Assembly (NCBI GenBank): GCA_947499145.1
Contig: CANMNB010000017.1
Location: 1 to 64,000 of the forward strand
DNA from: an uncultured Arachnia sp.
GTDB taxonomy: Bacteria > Actinomycetota > Actinomycetes > Propionibacteriales > Propionibacteriaceae
Length of the DNA stretch: 64,000 nt
Reading direction: 5' to 3'
Part shown: positions 27,799-36,528 of the stretch, piece after piece
Layout: each line of letters starts with the position of its first letter
Position numbering within the stretch: the first letter of the stretch is position 1
Program-made: the position numbers and the translations under genes
The notes under the pieces: generated by a model
The model's database searches: none
Told to the model about the DNA's origin: nothing
Seen by the model: the letters and a program-made list of their open reading frames with translations, nothing else

Positions 27799-28955
27799 AT
27801 GACAAGCTCTCCGACGCCTTCAAGAGCGTCATCCCGGAGCCGCCGCCGACGACGGGATGGGTCGCCGGCCTCCGCCGCAAGCGGCGCAACACCCGCCTCG
27901 CGATCAGCGGAGTGGCGGCCGCCGCCGTCGTAGCCCTGGCGATCCCGGTGGCCCTCAACCTGCCATCCGTCCGCGAGCCGCTCGTGGCCTCCCCGGCGCC
28001 CACGCCGAGCGCCACGGCCTCGAGCGAACCCACCCAGACGCCGAGCGTCGCGCCCACCCAGACCTCCTCTCCCGAGCCGGCGATCGCGCTGACGGACATC
28101 CCGAGTCCTGACCCCGTCGAGAGTCCTGGCGCGCCCAGTGAGCCAGGCCCTACGTTGGAGCCGGCTGGTTCCGATGTGCCCGGATCATGGGCCTGCTACA
28201 ACGAGGACGGCCGCGCTCCGCTGCTCAACGCGAACACGGGGGAGGACCTTCCCACAGGCGTGGGACGAGCGTTCCTCTGCGGCGACGGACACGAGGGTTT
28301 CGGGGTCGTCGGGCCCCTCGACCCGCTGGTGATCGAGCCTGACCGGATCATCGAACTCTTTGAGGCGCAGCCCGAGTACGTGGAGGTCCCGGACTGCGGC
28401 TATGAGGCGTCGGACCCCTACCGGATCGTCTTGGAGTACCTGAATGGCGACAAGTGGATCATCAGTGGTCACGGCGAGGAGTGTCAGCCCCTCACTGACG
28501 GCACCACCCAGAAGGCCGGGGAGGGCTTCCGTGACAAGGTCGTAGCCCTCTGGCAGGAGCAACGCGCAGCGGTCAGCCCCCCGGCTCCGCCAGCCGCAAC
28601 CGACGCCCTCAACTGTGCGCCGGCCCAGTACCCGATGATTCCGATGACCCTCGGCGACGCAACTGCGGGGATCTTCTGCTCCCAGCTCGATCAGGAGGAT
28701 CCCGTCGAGAAGGTCGTGCTCGCACCGGAGCTCGTGGACCGTCTGGTCCAGGCCGCGACCAGCGAGGCGGTGGCCGGGTACCCGGAAGCGGCCCCGGGCG
28801 AGGCGTCGGGCACGCTGATCCTGACCAACGGGTGGGGAGACATCTTCCCCGTGATGCGCCACGGAGACCAGTACGCCTATGTGGGTGACTCAGAGATGAT
28901 GGTCTGGACGCCGCAGGACGAGTTGGCACAGGCGCTTGACAACGCCTTTGGCTGA
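27795..28955 (+). CDS. Sigma-factor-linked single-pass membrane protein with extracytoplasmic domain (putative anti-sigma or sensor)
   Basis: 386 residues. A basic cytoplasmic N-terminus (1-33, RRKRRNTR) leads to one transmembrane helix (about 34-56), a long Pro/Ser/Thr-rich wall-spanning linker (about 60-130) and an extracytoplasmic region with six cysteines (SWACYNEDG, AFLCGDGHE, VPDCGYEAS, GEECQPL, LNCAPAQ, IFCSQLD), likely disulfide-bonded. Translational coupling to the SigE-type sigma factor suggests it regulates it, but the cytoplasmic segment is shorter than a canonical anti-sigma domain and lacks a zinc motif. A truncated paralogue lies at about 26500-27040. Family not recognised. Confidence 0.65.
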   Translation: MNDKLSDAFKSVIPEPPPTTGWVAGLRRKRRNTRLAISGVAAAAVVALAIPVALNLPSVREPLVASPAPTPSATASSEPTQTPSVAPTQTSSPEPAIALTDIPSPDPVESPGAPSEPGPTLEPAGSDVPGSWACYNEDGRAPLLNANTGEDLPTGVGRAFLCGDGHEGFGVVGPLDPLVIEPDRIIELFEAQPEYVEVPDCGYEASDPYRIVLEYLNGDKWIISGHGEECQPLTDGTTQKAGEGFRDKVVALWQEQRAAVSPPAPPAATDALNCAPAQYPMIPMTLGDATAGIFCSQLDQEDPVEKVVLAPELVDRLVQAATSEAVAGYPEAAPGEASGTLILTNGWGDIFPVMRHGDQYAYVGDSEMMVWTPQDELAQALDNAFG

Positions 28956-29179
28956 GAGCCCGTCGCGGAGGAGGCCCCGATTTGACGTTGGCGGGAGGCC
29001 CTGACGAAAGTAGGTCGAGCCGCGAAAGCGACAGCCCAAGCCAAAAGCCCTAGTCAAATGGGGTTTGCGGCGGCTATACAACTCAATCAGCCAGTCAGAG
29101 CGATTTGACCGGCCGAGACGAGATGCTGACACGTCGTGTCACTAGGGGCGGGGGTTTGCCCTGGTCAGGTGCCTTTGGG
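28956..29179. other. Gene-free segment between cargo operon and right IS copy
   Basis: 224 bp without a supportable gene. It holds the perfect 15-bp palindrome TGACACG-T-CGTGTCA at 29127-29141 and otherwise nothing recognised. Confidence 0.5.
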
Positions 29180-30339
29180 GGCTCTTCCCAGATGAGGGTG
29201 TAGCGCACGTCGCGCGGCGGGCCGGCGCGTCGGTGGCCGGATAGAGGTCGAGGTCTCCCGAGGATGAGAGCTCCTACACACTCAGCCCGAAAGACCTCGA
29301 CGTGCACGACGCTACCGTCGGCGGGCGCGCTGATGCGTTCGCCAGCCCCGACCTGACTGCCTTCTGCCGCCTCGACGAACTCGGCCTCGTTGTCACCGGG
29401 CAGCGACTCGAGCCGGATCGTGCCGTATTGGCCTGCCAGGTGGTCGAGCCCGACCAGTGGTGCCGGCGCTGCGGCTGCGAAGGGAGACCACGTGACACCG
29501 TGGTCCGACGGCTTGCCCACGAACCACTGGGCTGGCGGCCCACGACGCTGGAGGTCGTCGTGCGCCGTTACCGCTGCAGCGGCTGCGGGTATGTGTGGCG
29601 CCAGGACACCACCGCCGCGGCCGAGCCCCGGGCCAAGTTGTCTCGGCGCGCTCTGCGGTGGGCGCTGGAAGGGATCGTGGTCCAGCACCTGACCGTGGCT
29701 CGGGTCGCCGAGGGGCTCGGGGTGGTCTGGGACACCGCCAACGACGCCGTTCTGGCCGAAGGGCAAGCGGGTGCTGATCGACGAGGAGCACCGCTTCGAG
29801 GGGGTGAAGGTCGTCGGGGTCGATGAGCACGTGTGGAGGCACACCCGTCGCGGCGACAGGTACGTCACCGTGATCATCGACCTCACCCCAGTGCGAGATG
29901 GCACCGGCCCGGCACGGCTGCTGGACTCAACGACAAGCAGAAGGACCGACTGGACACCCTGTTCGCCGACGACGCCCACGTCGAGGTCGAGGTCACCTGG
30001 AGCGTCTACCAGCGCATGATCGCCGCCTACCGCCACGAGAACCGGCGCCACGGCCGCGAGCTGATGGCCCGGCTCATCGACTCGATCAGCACCGGCGTCC
30101 CCAAGGCCCTGGTCGAGATCACCAAGCTCGGCAGGACGCTGAAGAAGCGCGCCGCCGACGTCCTGGCCTACTTCGACCGGCCCAGCACCTCCAACGGGCC
30201 CACCGAGGCGATCAACGGCAGGCTCGAGCACCTGCGCGGCTCGGCGCTGGGGTTCCGCAACCTGACCAACTACATCGCCAGATCCCTGCTCGAGACCGGC
30301 GGGTTCAGACCCCGACTACACCCTGGATTCGGATGAGCC
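29180..30339 (+). mobile_element. Right ISL3-type insertion sequence copy, internally deleted
   Basis: The left end begins GGCTCTTCCCAGATGAGGGT (29180). The right end, 30316-30339, reads CTACACCCT...GGATGAGCC and matches the reverse complement of the left end at 18 of 24 positions. Total 1160 bp, shorter than a usual ISL3 element (about 1.3-1.5 kb) because the transposase has lost its middle. The outer right flank carries the target duplication. Confidence 0.8.
29302..30336 (+). pseudogene. ISL3-family transposase, frameshifted and missing its central part
   Basis: N-terminal part (29302 to about 29760) has the ISL3 zinc finger WCRRCGCEGR ... YRCSGCGYVWRQD and HTH. One extra base near 29763 shifts the frame to KRVLIDEEHRFEGVKVVGVD and EHVWRHTRRGDRYVTVIIDL, which carries the first catalytic Asp (GVDEH). 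After GPARLLD (about 29932) the frame jumps to LNDKQKDRLDTLFADDAHVE, deleting the region that includes the second catalytic Asp (MDGF...). The C-terminal NGPTEAINGRLEHLRGSALG with the catalytic Glu is intact. The deleted part is the very part retained in copy 1. Confidence 0.85.
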
Positions 30340-30347
30340 CGTTTTCT
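30340..30347. repeat. Right target-site duplication (CGTTTTCT)
   Basis: Identical to 26181-26188 and directly adjoining the right terminal repeat of the second IS copy. Confidence 0.8.
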
Positions 30348-30380
30348 GTCACCCGAGCTCCGGGGCGCCGCGGCGGCAGA

Positions 30381-30407
30381 GGAAAATCGATCACTGATCG
30401 ATTTTCC
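30381..30407. repeat. Palindrome B of the ATCGATCA family (perfect)
   Basis: GGAAAATCGATCA-C-TGATCGATTTTCC, a perfect 27-bp odd palindrome with 13-bp arms, the best-preserved copy in the window. It lies 33 bp outside the right transposon boundary; without the transposon it would sit about 84 bp from palindrome A. Confidence 0.8.
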
Positions 30408-30469
30408 CTCCGTGAGGCAAGGCACCACCGTCCCAGGCGGCGCGGCGGTGGGGCGCGCGCGAGGTCGAG

Positions 30470-31921
30470 TCAGGCGATGCGACCCTGCTGCGCCTCCCCG
30501 GCTGCCGGTTCGAGCTCGTCCACCTCGTCGTGCTCATACGGCTCGCTCAGCAGCACCTTCTCGCCGTGCCGCGCGACGACGGCGTCGAGGTCCAGCTCCT
30601 TCTCGATCCGCTCCTCCAGGGCCGACGCCGCCTCGGGTTCGCCATGCACCAGGAAGACGGTCTCGGGCTTGGGATCCAGCTGCGAGACCCACTCGACCAG
30701 CTCCGACGCGCCGGCGTGCGCCGAGAACTCACGGTGCTCCAAGACCTCCGCCCGCACCTTGACGTGTCTGCCGTACAGCTTGACGTGCTTGGCGCCCTCC
30801 AACAGAGCCCGTCCGCGCGTGCCCTCACCCTGGTAGCCGCTGAGGATCACCGTGTTGCGGGGGTCGGGCAGCAACTGCTGCAGGTGGCTGAGCACCCGGC
30901 CGCCCTCGACCATTCCCGACGACGAAACGATGATCCGCGGACCCTCCATCTGTCGGGCCTTGCGGGACTGCTGCGACGTGCGGGCCTCGGTGAGCTTCGC
31001 CAGGCCCGTGAAATCGTCGACCGTGACGCCCTCCTTCAGCTCCTCGGGCATGTCCCGGTAGACGTCGAGGGCACGCATGCTCATGGGGCCGTCGACGATG
31101 ACGGGCACTTCCGGGATGCGGCCGGACTGCTGGAGGGTGTGCAGCGCGTGGAGGACGACCTCCGTGCGATCGATCGCGAAGGCCGGGATCACCACGGAGC
31201 CCCCTCGGTCGATGGTCCGGTTGATCGCCTCGGCCAGCGGGATGTGTGGAGTCTCCGGGTCCTGGTGCTCCCGATCGCCGTAGGTGGACTCGCACAGCAC
31301 CCACTGTGCCCCCGGCGGGGTGTCGCGGTGCTTGAGGATCGGGTGGTGGTTGCGGCCGAGGTCGCCGGAGAACAGCACACCCACGCCGTCGACGGTGACG
31401 TTCACCGACGCCGAGCCCAGGATGTGCCCGGCCCGGGTCCACCGGGCGACGACGCCGTCGTCGAGCTCGACGTCGCGATCGAACTCGACGTGCCGGAACT
31501 GTTTGATCGCACGCTGGGCGTCAGCCGTCGTGAAGAGTGGCTCCGGGTTCTCGTGCTTCGAGTAGCCGCCCTTCCGGGCGTCCTCCGCGGCGTACTCCTC
31601 GAGCTTGGCGGCGTCCAGCAGCACGATTTCCGCCAGCCTGGCCGTGCCCTCCGTGCACCAGATCGGTCCACGGAAGCCCTGCGCCACCAGGGCGGGGAGG
31701 TAGCTCGAGTGGTCGGAGTGCGCGTGGGTGAGGACGACCTGTCCGACGGTGCCGGCGTCGACGGCGAACGGCTCGCGGTTGCGGAGCCTCAGTTCCTTCA
31801 GTCCCTGGTACATGCCCGCGTCGACGACGAGTCGCCTGCGCTGCCCGAACTCCAGGAGGTACTTGGACCCGGTCACCGTGCCGGAGGCGCCGAGGAACTG
31901 CAGTGTCACGGGAGAACTCAT
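30470..31921 (-). CDS. Metallo-beta-lactamase/beta-CASP ribonuclease-like protein
   Basis: 483 residues from ATG 31919-31921 (GAGGG upstream); GTG 31930 is an alternative. Metal-binding motif HAHSDH, further metal histidine in GHILGSASVNV (motif 3 region) and Asp in FSGDLGRNHHP, then the beta-CASP domain and the RMK-type end VRAEVLEHREFSAHA and VFLVHGEPEAA. This is the YSH1/CPSF73-like group that includes RNA-processing nucleases; specificity of bacterial members is largely unknown. It converges on the transposon region. Confidence 0.9.
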   Translation of the reverse strand: MSSPVTLQFLGASGTVTGSKYLLEFGQRRRLVVDAGMYQGLKELRLRNREPFAVDAGTVGQVVLTHAHSDHSSYLPALVAQGFRGPIWCTEGTARLAEIVLLDAAKLEEYAAEDARKGGYSKHENPEPLFTTADAQRAIKQFRHVEFDRDVELDDGVVARWTRAGHILGSASVNVTVDGVGVLFSGDLGRNHHPILKHRDTPPGAQWVLCESTYGDREHQDPETPHIPLAEAINRTIDRGGSVVIPAFAIDRTEVVLHALHTLQQSGRIPEVPVIVDGPMSMRALDVYRDMPEELKEGVTVDDFTGLAKLTEARTSQQSRKARQMEGPRIIVSSSGMVEGGRVLSHLQQLLPDPRNTVILSGYQGEGTRGRALLEGAKHVKLYGRHVKVRAEVLEHREFSAHAGASELVEWVSQLDPKPETVFLVHGEPEAASALEERIEKELDLDAVVARHGEKVLLSEPYEHDEVDELEPAAGEAQQGRIA

Positions 31922-31954
31922 GTCCCTCACTCTGCCCGACGCCGGGGCCAGCCC

Positions 31955-33328
31955 TCAGAACAGCGCCGCGATCTCCGGATGTGCGGCGACGTAGCCCTCC
32001 AGCAGTCGGCGACCCAGCGTCGGCGAGTCCACCAGCGGATGCAGCGAGAAGCCCTCCCACGCCGCGTCCCGGTTCCCGGTCAGCGCGGCCTGGGCGATCG
32101 CCTGCTCCGAAGCGCGGAGCCGTGCCATCTGCCCCAGCTGGTACAGCGAGAGCGGCGCGACCGGCACCGGGTGCACACCCCGCCTGTCGGCAACACATCC
32201 CACCTCGACGACGACGTCGCCCGGCAGCTCCGGCACAACCCGGTCGCCACCCGCGTCGTTTCCGACGTCGAGGATCATGCGCTCCGGCTCCCCCGTGGCC
32301 AGCGCCGTCATCAGCCGCAGCGCCACCTCCTGGTAGCCGCCGCCGGCGACGTCGGCCTCGCGACGCTCCTCGTCCGCGTCGCGCGCCTCCGCCATGTAGG
32401 TGGACTCCCGCTCGTGCAGTGCCTGCTGCCACAGCGCCGACGGCGACCCCGACCCGGCGACGTCGTCGTAGAAGCGGCCCTGCTGCGCGTCGAGGTACTG
32501 ACCGCGCGTGCGGCCAGCGGCGCGGACCCGTCGGATGGCGTCATCGGTGTGCCAGTAGTAGTACAGGTACTCGTTCGGCAGCGCGCCCATCGCGCGCACC
32601 CAGTCCTTCCCGACGACGCGGGCCTCCTCGATCTCCTCCAGCAGGGCGTCCGAGCCCAGCAGCTCCGGCAGCCGGTCCTGGCCGTCGATGGTCACCGAAC
32701 GCAGCCAGCCCAGGTGGTTGAGCCCGACGTAGTCGTAGTCGACGCGGTCCTGGTCATGCTCGAGCGAGACGCCCAGCAGCCGCGAGACGCGTCGCACCAG
32801 CCCGATGGGGGTGTCGCAGATGCCGACGACGCGGTCCCCGAGCTCGGCGCGCATCACCTGGGTGACGATGCCGGCCGGGTTGGTGAAGTTGATCGTCCAC
32901 GCGTCGGGCGCGACGTCGGCGATGGTGCGGGCGACTTCGGCCATGACCGGCACGGTGCGCAGCGCATACGCGAGCCCGCCGGGACCGATGGTCTCCTGGC
33001 CCAACAGCCCGAGGTCCAGCGCCACCCGTTCGTCCCGGATGCGGCCGGCGGTGCCGCCGACCCGGACGGCGGAGAAGACGAAGTCCGCGCCGGTCAGGGC
33101 CTCGCGGAGGTCCGTGGTGGTGCGCAGCTCGGGAGCGCCGTCGAGCCCCACGGAGCGTTCGGTGATGACTCGGCGGATAGCCTCGAGCCGTCCGGCGGAG
33201 GTGTCGTGGAGGACCACCTCGTGGATCTCGACCGTCGGTCGTCCCGTGGCCGCCAGGGCATTGGTGGCGACGGCGTCGTACACCAGCGGCACGCGGAATC
33301 CGCCGCCTCCCAGGACCACGAGCTTCAT
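31955..33328 (-). CDS. GH4 family 6-phospho-beta-glucosidase/alpha-glycosidase-like enzyme
   Basis: 457 residues. The NAD-binding start MKLVVLGGGGFRVPLVYDAV, the metal/catalytic segments INFTNPAGIVTQVM, GICDTPIGLVRRV (Cys ligand) and DYVGLNHLGWLRSV (His ligand) are the GH4 hallmarks. GH4 enzymes use NAD+ and Mn2+ in a redox elimination mechanism on 6-phospho-glycosides. Divergently transcribed from an ABC sugar importer with a sugar kinase, so it probably processes the imported glycoside after phosphorylation (inference). Confidence 0.88.
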   Translation of the reverse strand: MKLVVLGGGGFRVPLVYDAVATNALAATGRPTVEIHEVVLHDTSAGRLEAIRRVITERSVGLDGAPELRTTTDLREALTGADFVFSAVRVGGTAGRIRDERVALDLGLLGQETIGPGGLAYALRTVPVMAEVARTIADVAPDAWTINFTNPAGIVTQVMRAELGDRVVGICDTPIGLVRRVSRLLGVSLEHDQDRVDYDYVGLNHLGWLRSVTIDGQDRLPELLGSDALLEEIEEARVVGKDWVRAMGALPNEYLYYYWHTDDAIRRVRAAGRTRGQYLDAQQGRFYDDVAGSGSPSALWQQALHERESTYMAEARDADEERREADVAGGGYQEVALRLMTALATGEPERMILDVGNDAGGDRVVPELPGDVVVEVGCVADRRGVHPVPVAPLSLYQLGQMARLRASEQAIAQAALTGNRDAAWEGFSLHPLVDSPTLGRRLLEGYVAAHPEIAALF

Positions 33329-33386
33329 GAAGGCCTCCCTCAGACCCTCCCGACACTAGCAACCGCCCGTCGTGGACGCGCCGCGC

Positions 33387-33408
33387 GAGTGCATGGCACT
33401 CCTATACT
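33387..33408 (+). promoter_or_regulatory. Palindrome and -10 box between GH4 and the ABC importer
   Basis: GAGTGC-ATG-GCACTC (33387-33401) is a perfect palindrome lying just before a good -10 hexamer TATACT (33403-33408). The location in the divergent intergenic region, overlapping the expected -35/spacer, fits a repressor operator. No regulator gene is adjacent. Confidence 0.5.
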
Positions 33409-33453
33409 CGGGCTCACTGAGCAACCACTGTCGTTGAGCCCCCAGGAGGACCC

Positions 33454-34821
33454 ATGACCCGCACCATCCGACGTCGCCGCTTCCTTCTCGGGGCGGGAGG
33501 CGTGGCCGCCGCGGCCGTCATGAGCGCGTGCGCGCCGGGCGAAGAGGCCCCGACGCCCACCGCGGAGCCGGGCGACAGCGCTGGGGTCAACTCCGACATC
33601 GCGGGTCTTGGAGACGTCACCCTGGTGGTCTGGGACCAGGAGGTTCGCGGGAGCCAGAATGACTCCCTCGAGGCCCTCAACCAGGCTTTCCAGGACAAGT
33701 ACCCGAACATCACCATCGAACGGACCAGCCAGTCCTTCGACGACCTGAAGGCGCAGGTGTCGCTGGCCCTCAGTGGAAATGACGTGCCCGACGTCGTCCA
33801 GGTGAACAACGCCCGTGCCGACATGGGGCAGTTCGTCAGCGCGGGGCAGCTGCGCGACCTCACTCCCTGGGCCGAGGCCTACGGTTGGGCGGATCGGTTC
33901 CCGGCATCCGTGCTGTCGAAGGTGCGCTACAGCGACGACGGAGCCACCTTCGGCGAGGGCAACCTCTACGGCCTCCCGCAGACGGGTGAAGTGGTCGGCA
34001 TCTTCTACTCCCAGAAGAAGCTCGACGCCATCGGCGGCAAGGTGCCCGAGACGTGGGAGGAGTACTTCGAGCTTCTCGACGCCGCCAAGGCCGCGGGCGA
34101 GCAGCCCATGGTGCTCGGGAACATCGAGAAGTGGCCCGCGCTGCACGTGTTCGGCCCGCTGCAGGCCCACTACGTGGACCCCGCGGAGGTCGTCACCCTC
34201 GGCATGGGCAACGAGGGCGCGAGCTGGCTCAGCGACGGCAACCAGGCCGCCATGGAACAGTTCGCCTCCTGGGGATCCGAGGGGTATTTCGGATCATCCC
34301 CGAACGGCACGGACTACGACCCGGCCTGGAACGACTTCACCACCGGCACCGGGGTCTTCCTGCCCGGCGGCTCGTGGCTCGGCACCGACATGGAGTCGGT
34401 GATGGGCGAGGACCTGCACTTCATGGCCCCGCCGCCGGCCCTCGACGGGAAGCTCGCCACCACCGGCGGCACCGGCATCCCCTTCTCCATCCCTGCCAAG
34501 GCCGCCAACGCGGACGCGGCCGCGGCCTACATCGACTTCATCACCAGCGAAGAGGCCATGGAGATCATCGCCTCCAACGGCGGCATGCCCGTGCTCCGGA
34601 CCGCCGAGCTCGCGCCGGAGTCCGGGGTCCAGAAGGAGATCTACGAGGCCTTCGACGCCGTCAGCAGCGAGGGCACGCTCCTGCCGTACCTCGACTACGC
34701 GACGCCGTCGTTCAGCGACACCGCCGGTCAGGGACTGCAGGAGGTCCTCGGCGGACAGAAGACGCCCACCGAGGTGCTGGAGGACTTCGAGGCCGACTAC
34801 CAGGAGTTCGTGGGTGGCTGA
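33454..34821 (+). CDS. ABC transporter sugar-binding lipoprotein
   Basis: 455 residues, CAGGAGG upstream of ATG 33454. The N-terminus combines a twin-arginine motif (RRRRFLLG) with a lipobox MSAC (Cys26), so it is probably Tat-exported and lipid-anchored. The rest is a cluster B solute-binding protein (VTLVVWDQEVRGSQNDSLEA; later SWLGTDMES and FITSEEAMEIIASNGGMPVL). It feeds the two permeases downstream; the start of the first permease overlaps its stop by 8 bp. Likely substrate a beta-glucoside or similar oligosaccharide, from GH4 context. Confidence 0.92.
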   Translation: MTRTIRRRRFLLGAGGVAAAAVMSACAPGEEAPTPTAEPGDSAGVNSDIAGLGDVTLVVWDQEVRGSQNDSLEALNQAFQDKYPNITIERTSQSFDDLKAQVSLALSGNDVPDVVQVNNARADMGQFVSAGQLRDLTPWAEAYGWADRFPASVLSKVRYSDDGATFGEGNLYGLPQTGEVVGIFYSQKKLDAIGGKVPETWEEYFELLDAAKAAGEQPMVLGNIEKWPALHVFGPLQAHYVDPAEVVTLGMGNEGASWLSDGNQAAMEQFASWGSEGYFGSSPNGTDYDPAWNDFTTGTGVFLPGGSWLGTDMESVMGEDLHFMAPPPALDGKLATTGGTGIPFSIPAKAANADAAAAYIDFITSEEAMEIIASNGGMPVLRTAELAPESGVQKEIYEAFDAVSSEGTLLPYLDYATPSFSDTAGQGLQEVLGGQKTPTEVLEDFEADYQEFVGG

Positions 34822-35722
34822 CCGCAGGAGGAGAGGACGCCCATCGGCGGTCATCGGCCGCCGATCGACGCCGTACCTCTACCTCCTGCCTGCCTTCGTG
34901 GTGTACGCGGGCTTCCTGCTCTACCCCCTGCTCCGCTCCTTCCAGTTCTCGCTGTACGACTGGCCGGGCTTCGGGCCGTCGACGTTCGTCGGCCTCGGGA
35001 ACTACGTCGACCTGATGGGCGACGAGCGGTTCCGTGACGCCATCTGGCACTCTCTGGTGCTGATCTTCTTCTACGCGATCCTCCCGCTGGTGGTCGGCCT
35101 GGTGCTGGCCGCTGTGCTCCGCCGCGGCCGGGTGAAGGGGCTGAAGTTCTTCCGCGTGGTGATCTTCATGCCCCAGGTCATCGCCCTCGTCGTGGTCGCC
35201 GTCGCATGGCACCAGATTTACTCCCCCCGCGGCCTGCTGAACGACGTGCTGGACTTCGTGGGCCTCGGCCACCTGGCACGCGGCTGGCTCGGGGACCCCG
35301 ACCTCGCCCTGCCCGCCGTGGGCATGATCGGGTTCTGGCTCTCCACGGGTCTGGTCATGCTGCTGCTGCTCGCCGGCATGGGCCGCATCCCCAACGACCT
35401 CTTCGAGGCCGCACGCCTCGATGGTGCGGGACCGGTCTCCGAGTTCTTCGCGATCACCCTGCCGTCGGTCAAGGCCGAGATCACCACGGCGCTGGTCCTC
35501 ACCATCATTGCCGCGCTCAAGACCTTCGACCTCGTCTACGTCACCACCTCCGGCGGCCCCGGGACCGCCACCACGGTGCCCAGCTACGAGGTCTACAACC
35601 GTGCCTTCAACCTCAAGGAGGTCGGCTCCGCGTCGGCCGTGGCGATCGTGCTCACCGCGCTCGTGTTCCTCATCAACGTCGTGATCTCCCGCATCGGCGA
35701 GGAGAAGGTCGTGGCGCGATGA
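34814..35722 (+). CDS. ABC sugar transporter permease (MalF/UgpA type)
   Basis: 302 residues from GTG 34814. Six hydrophobic helices; the cytoplasmic EAA loop reads LFEAARLDGAGPVSEFFAITLP (EAA---G consensus). Overlaps the binding protein by 8 bp and the second permease by 4 bp. No ATPase gene is in the operon, so a shared MsiK-type ATPase encoded elsewhere is expected, as is common in actinobacteria. Confidence 0.92.
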   Translation: MADRRRRGRPSAVIGRRSTPYLYLLPAFVVYAGFLLYPLLRSFQFSLYDWPGFGPSTFVGLGNYVDLMGDERFRDAIWHSLVLIFFYAILPLVVGLVLAAVLRRGRVKGLKFFRVVIFMPQVIALVVVAVAWHQIYSPRGLLNDVLDFVGLGHLARGWLGDPDLALPAVGMIGFWLSTGLVMLLLLAGMGRIPNDLFEAARLDGAGPVSEFFAITLPSVKAEITTALVLTIIAALKTFDLVYVTTSGGPGTATTVPSYEVYNRAFNLKEVGSASAVAIVLTALVFLINVVISRIGEEKVVAR

Positions 35723-36528
35723 GGGTCTCGACGGGGGAGAAGATCGCCAACTACGTCATCCTCGTGCTGTTCGCGGGGTTCGCGCTCTTCCCGATCCTCA
35801 CCATCCTCGTCACCGCACTGAGCCCCCAGTCGGGGGTCGCCGGCGGCGGCATCCATTGGCGCAACCTCGTCGACGCCTGGCAGATCGGCGACTTCGGCGC
35901 CGCGCTCACCCGCTCGCTGTTCGTGGCGCTACTGGTGGTCAGCACCGCCTTGGTGCTGTCGATCCTGGCGGGTTACGCCTTCGGCACCATGCGGTTCCCC
36001 GGCTCCACGGCGCTGTTCTACCTCTTCCTGCTGGGCCTCATGGTCCCCGCGGAGGCCATCGTGATCCCGCTGTTCTTCGACCTGCGCAGCGTGGGCCTCA
36101 CTGACACCATCTGGGCCGTCGCCCTGCCCCAGATCGCACAGTCGGTCGCCTTCGGAACCTTTTGGATGCGCGCCCAATTCAGGGCGATGCCGCCGAACCT
36201 CGTGGAAGCGGCCGCCCTCGACGGGGCCGGAGGCATGCGGGCTCTCTGGCAGGTCCTCGTGCCGCCCGCCCTCCCGTCCATTGCCACCGTCACAGTGCTG
36301 ATGTTCATGTGGACCTGGAACGAGTTCCTCATCCCGCTCATCATGAGCCCCGGGGCGCAGTGGCGGACGGCCCCGCTGGGCCTGGCGGTGTTCAAGGGGC
36401 AGTACACAGCCGACTACGCCCTGATCGCCGCCGCCGGCGTCATCATCGCCGCCCCGATCGTCATCATCTTCCTGCTGCTGCAGCGCTACTTCATCGCCGG
36501 AATGCTCGAGGGGGCCGCGAAGGAATGA
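35719..36528 (+). CDS. ABC sugar transporter permease (MalG/UgpE type)
   Basis: 269 residues from ATG 35719, overlapping the preceding stop (ATGA). Six helices and EAA loop LVEAAALDGAGGMRALWQVLVP. Ends in YFIAGMLEGAAKE, the usual CUT1 permease C-terminus for MsiK-like ATPase docking. An apparent upstream extension of the frame lies inside the first permease and is not coding. Confidence 0.93.
   Translation: MRVSTGEKIANYVILVLFAGFALFPILTILVTALSPQSGVAGGGIHWRNLVDAWQIGDFGAALTRSLFVALLVVSTALVLSILAGYAFGTMRFPGSTALFYLFLLGLMVPAEAIVIPLFFDLRSVGLTDTIWAVALPQIAQSVAFGTFWMRAQFRAMPPNLVEAAALDGAGGMRALWQVLVPPALPSIATVTVLMFMWTWNEFLIPLIMSPGAQWRTAPLGLAVFKGQYTADYALIAAAGVIIAAPIVIIFLLLQRYFIAGMLEGAAKE

Larger units (their letters stand above)
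26181..30347. mobile_element. Composite ISL3-type transposon, about 4.15 kb, with 8-bp target duplication
   Basis: Two same-orientation, damaged ISL3-type copies flank a cargo of one truncated gene and a two-gene sigma-factor operon. The left copy starts at 26189 and the right copy ends at 30339. The outer flanks are identical: CGTTTTCT at 26181-26188 and at 30340-30347. ISL3 elements make 8-bp duplications, so the whole segment appears to have inserted as one unit. The inner flank of the right copy (CCTTTGGG, 29172-29179) is different, as expected for a composite. Confidence 0.8.

Noticed and set aside
30530-33457. Plus-strand open frame of about 975 codons opposite the MBL and GH4 genes
   Set aside because: Complement shadow of two clear families on the minus strand; composition is low-complexity.
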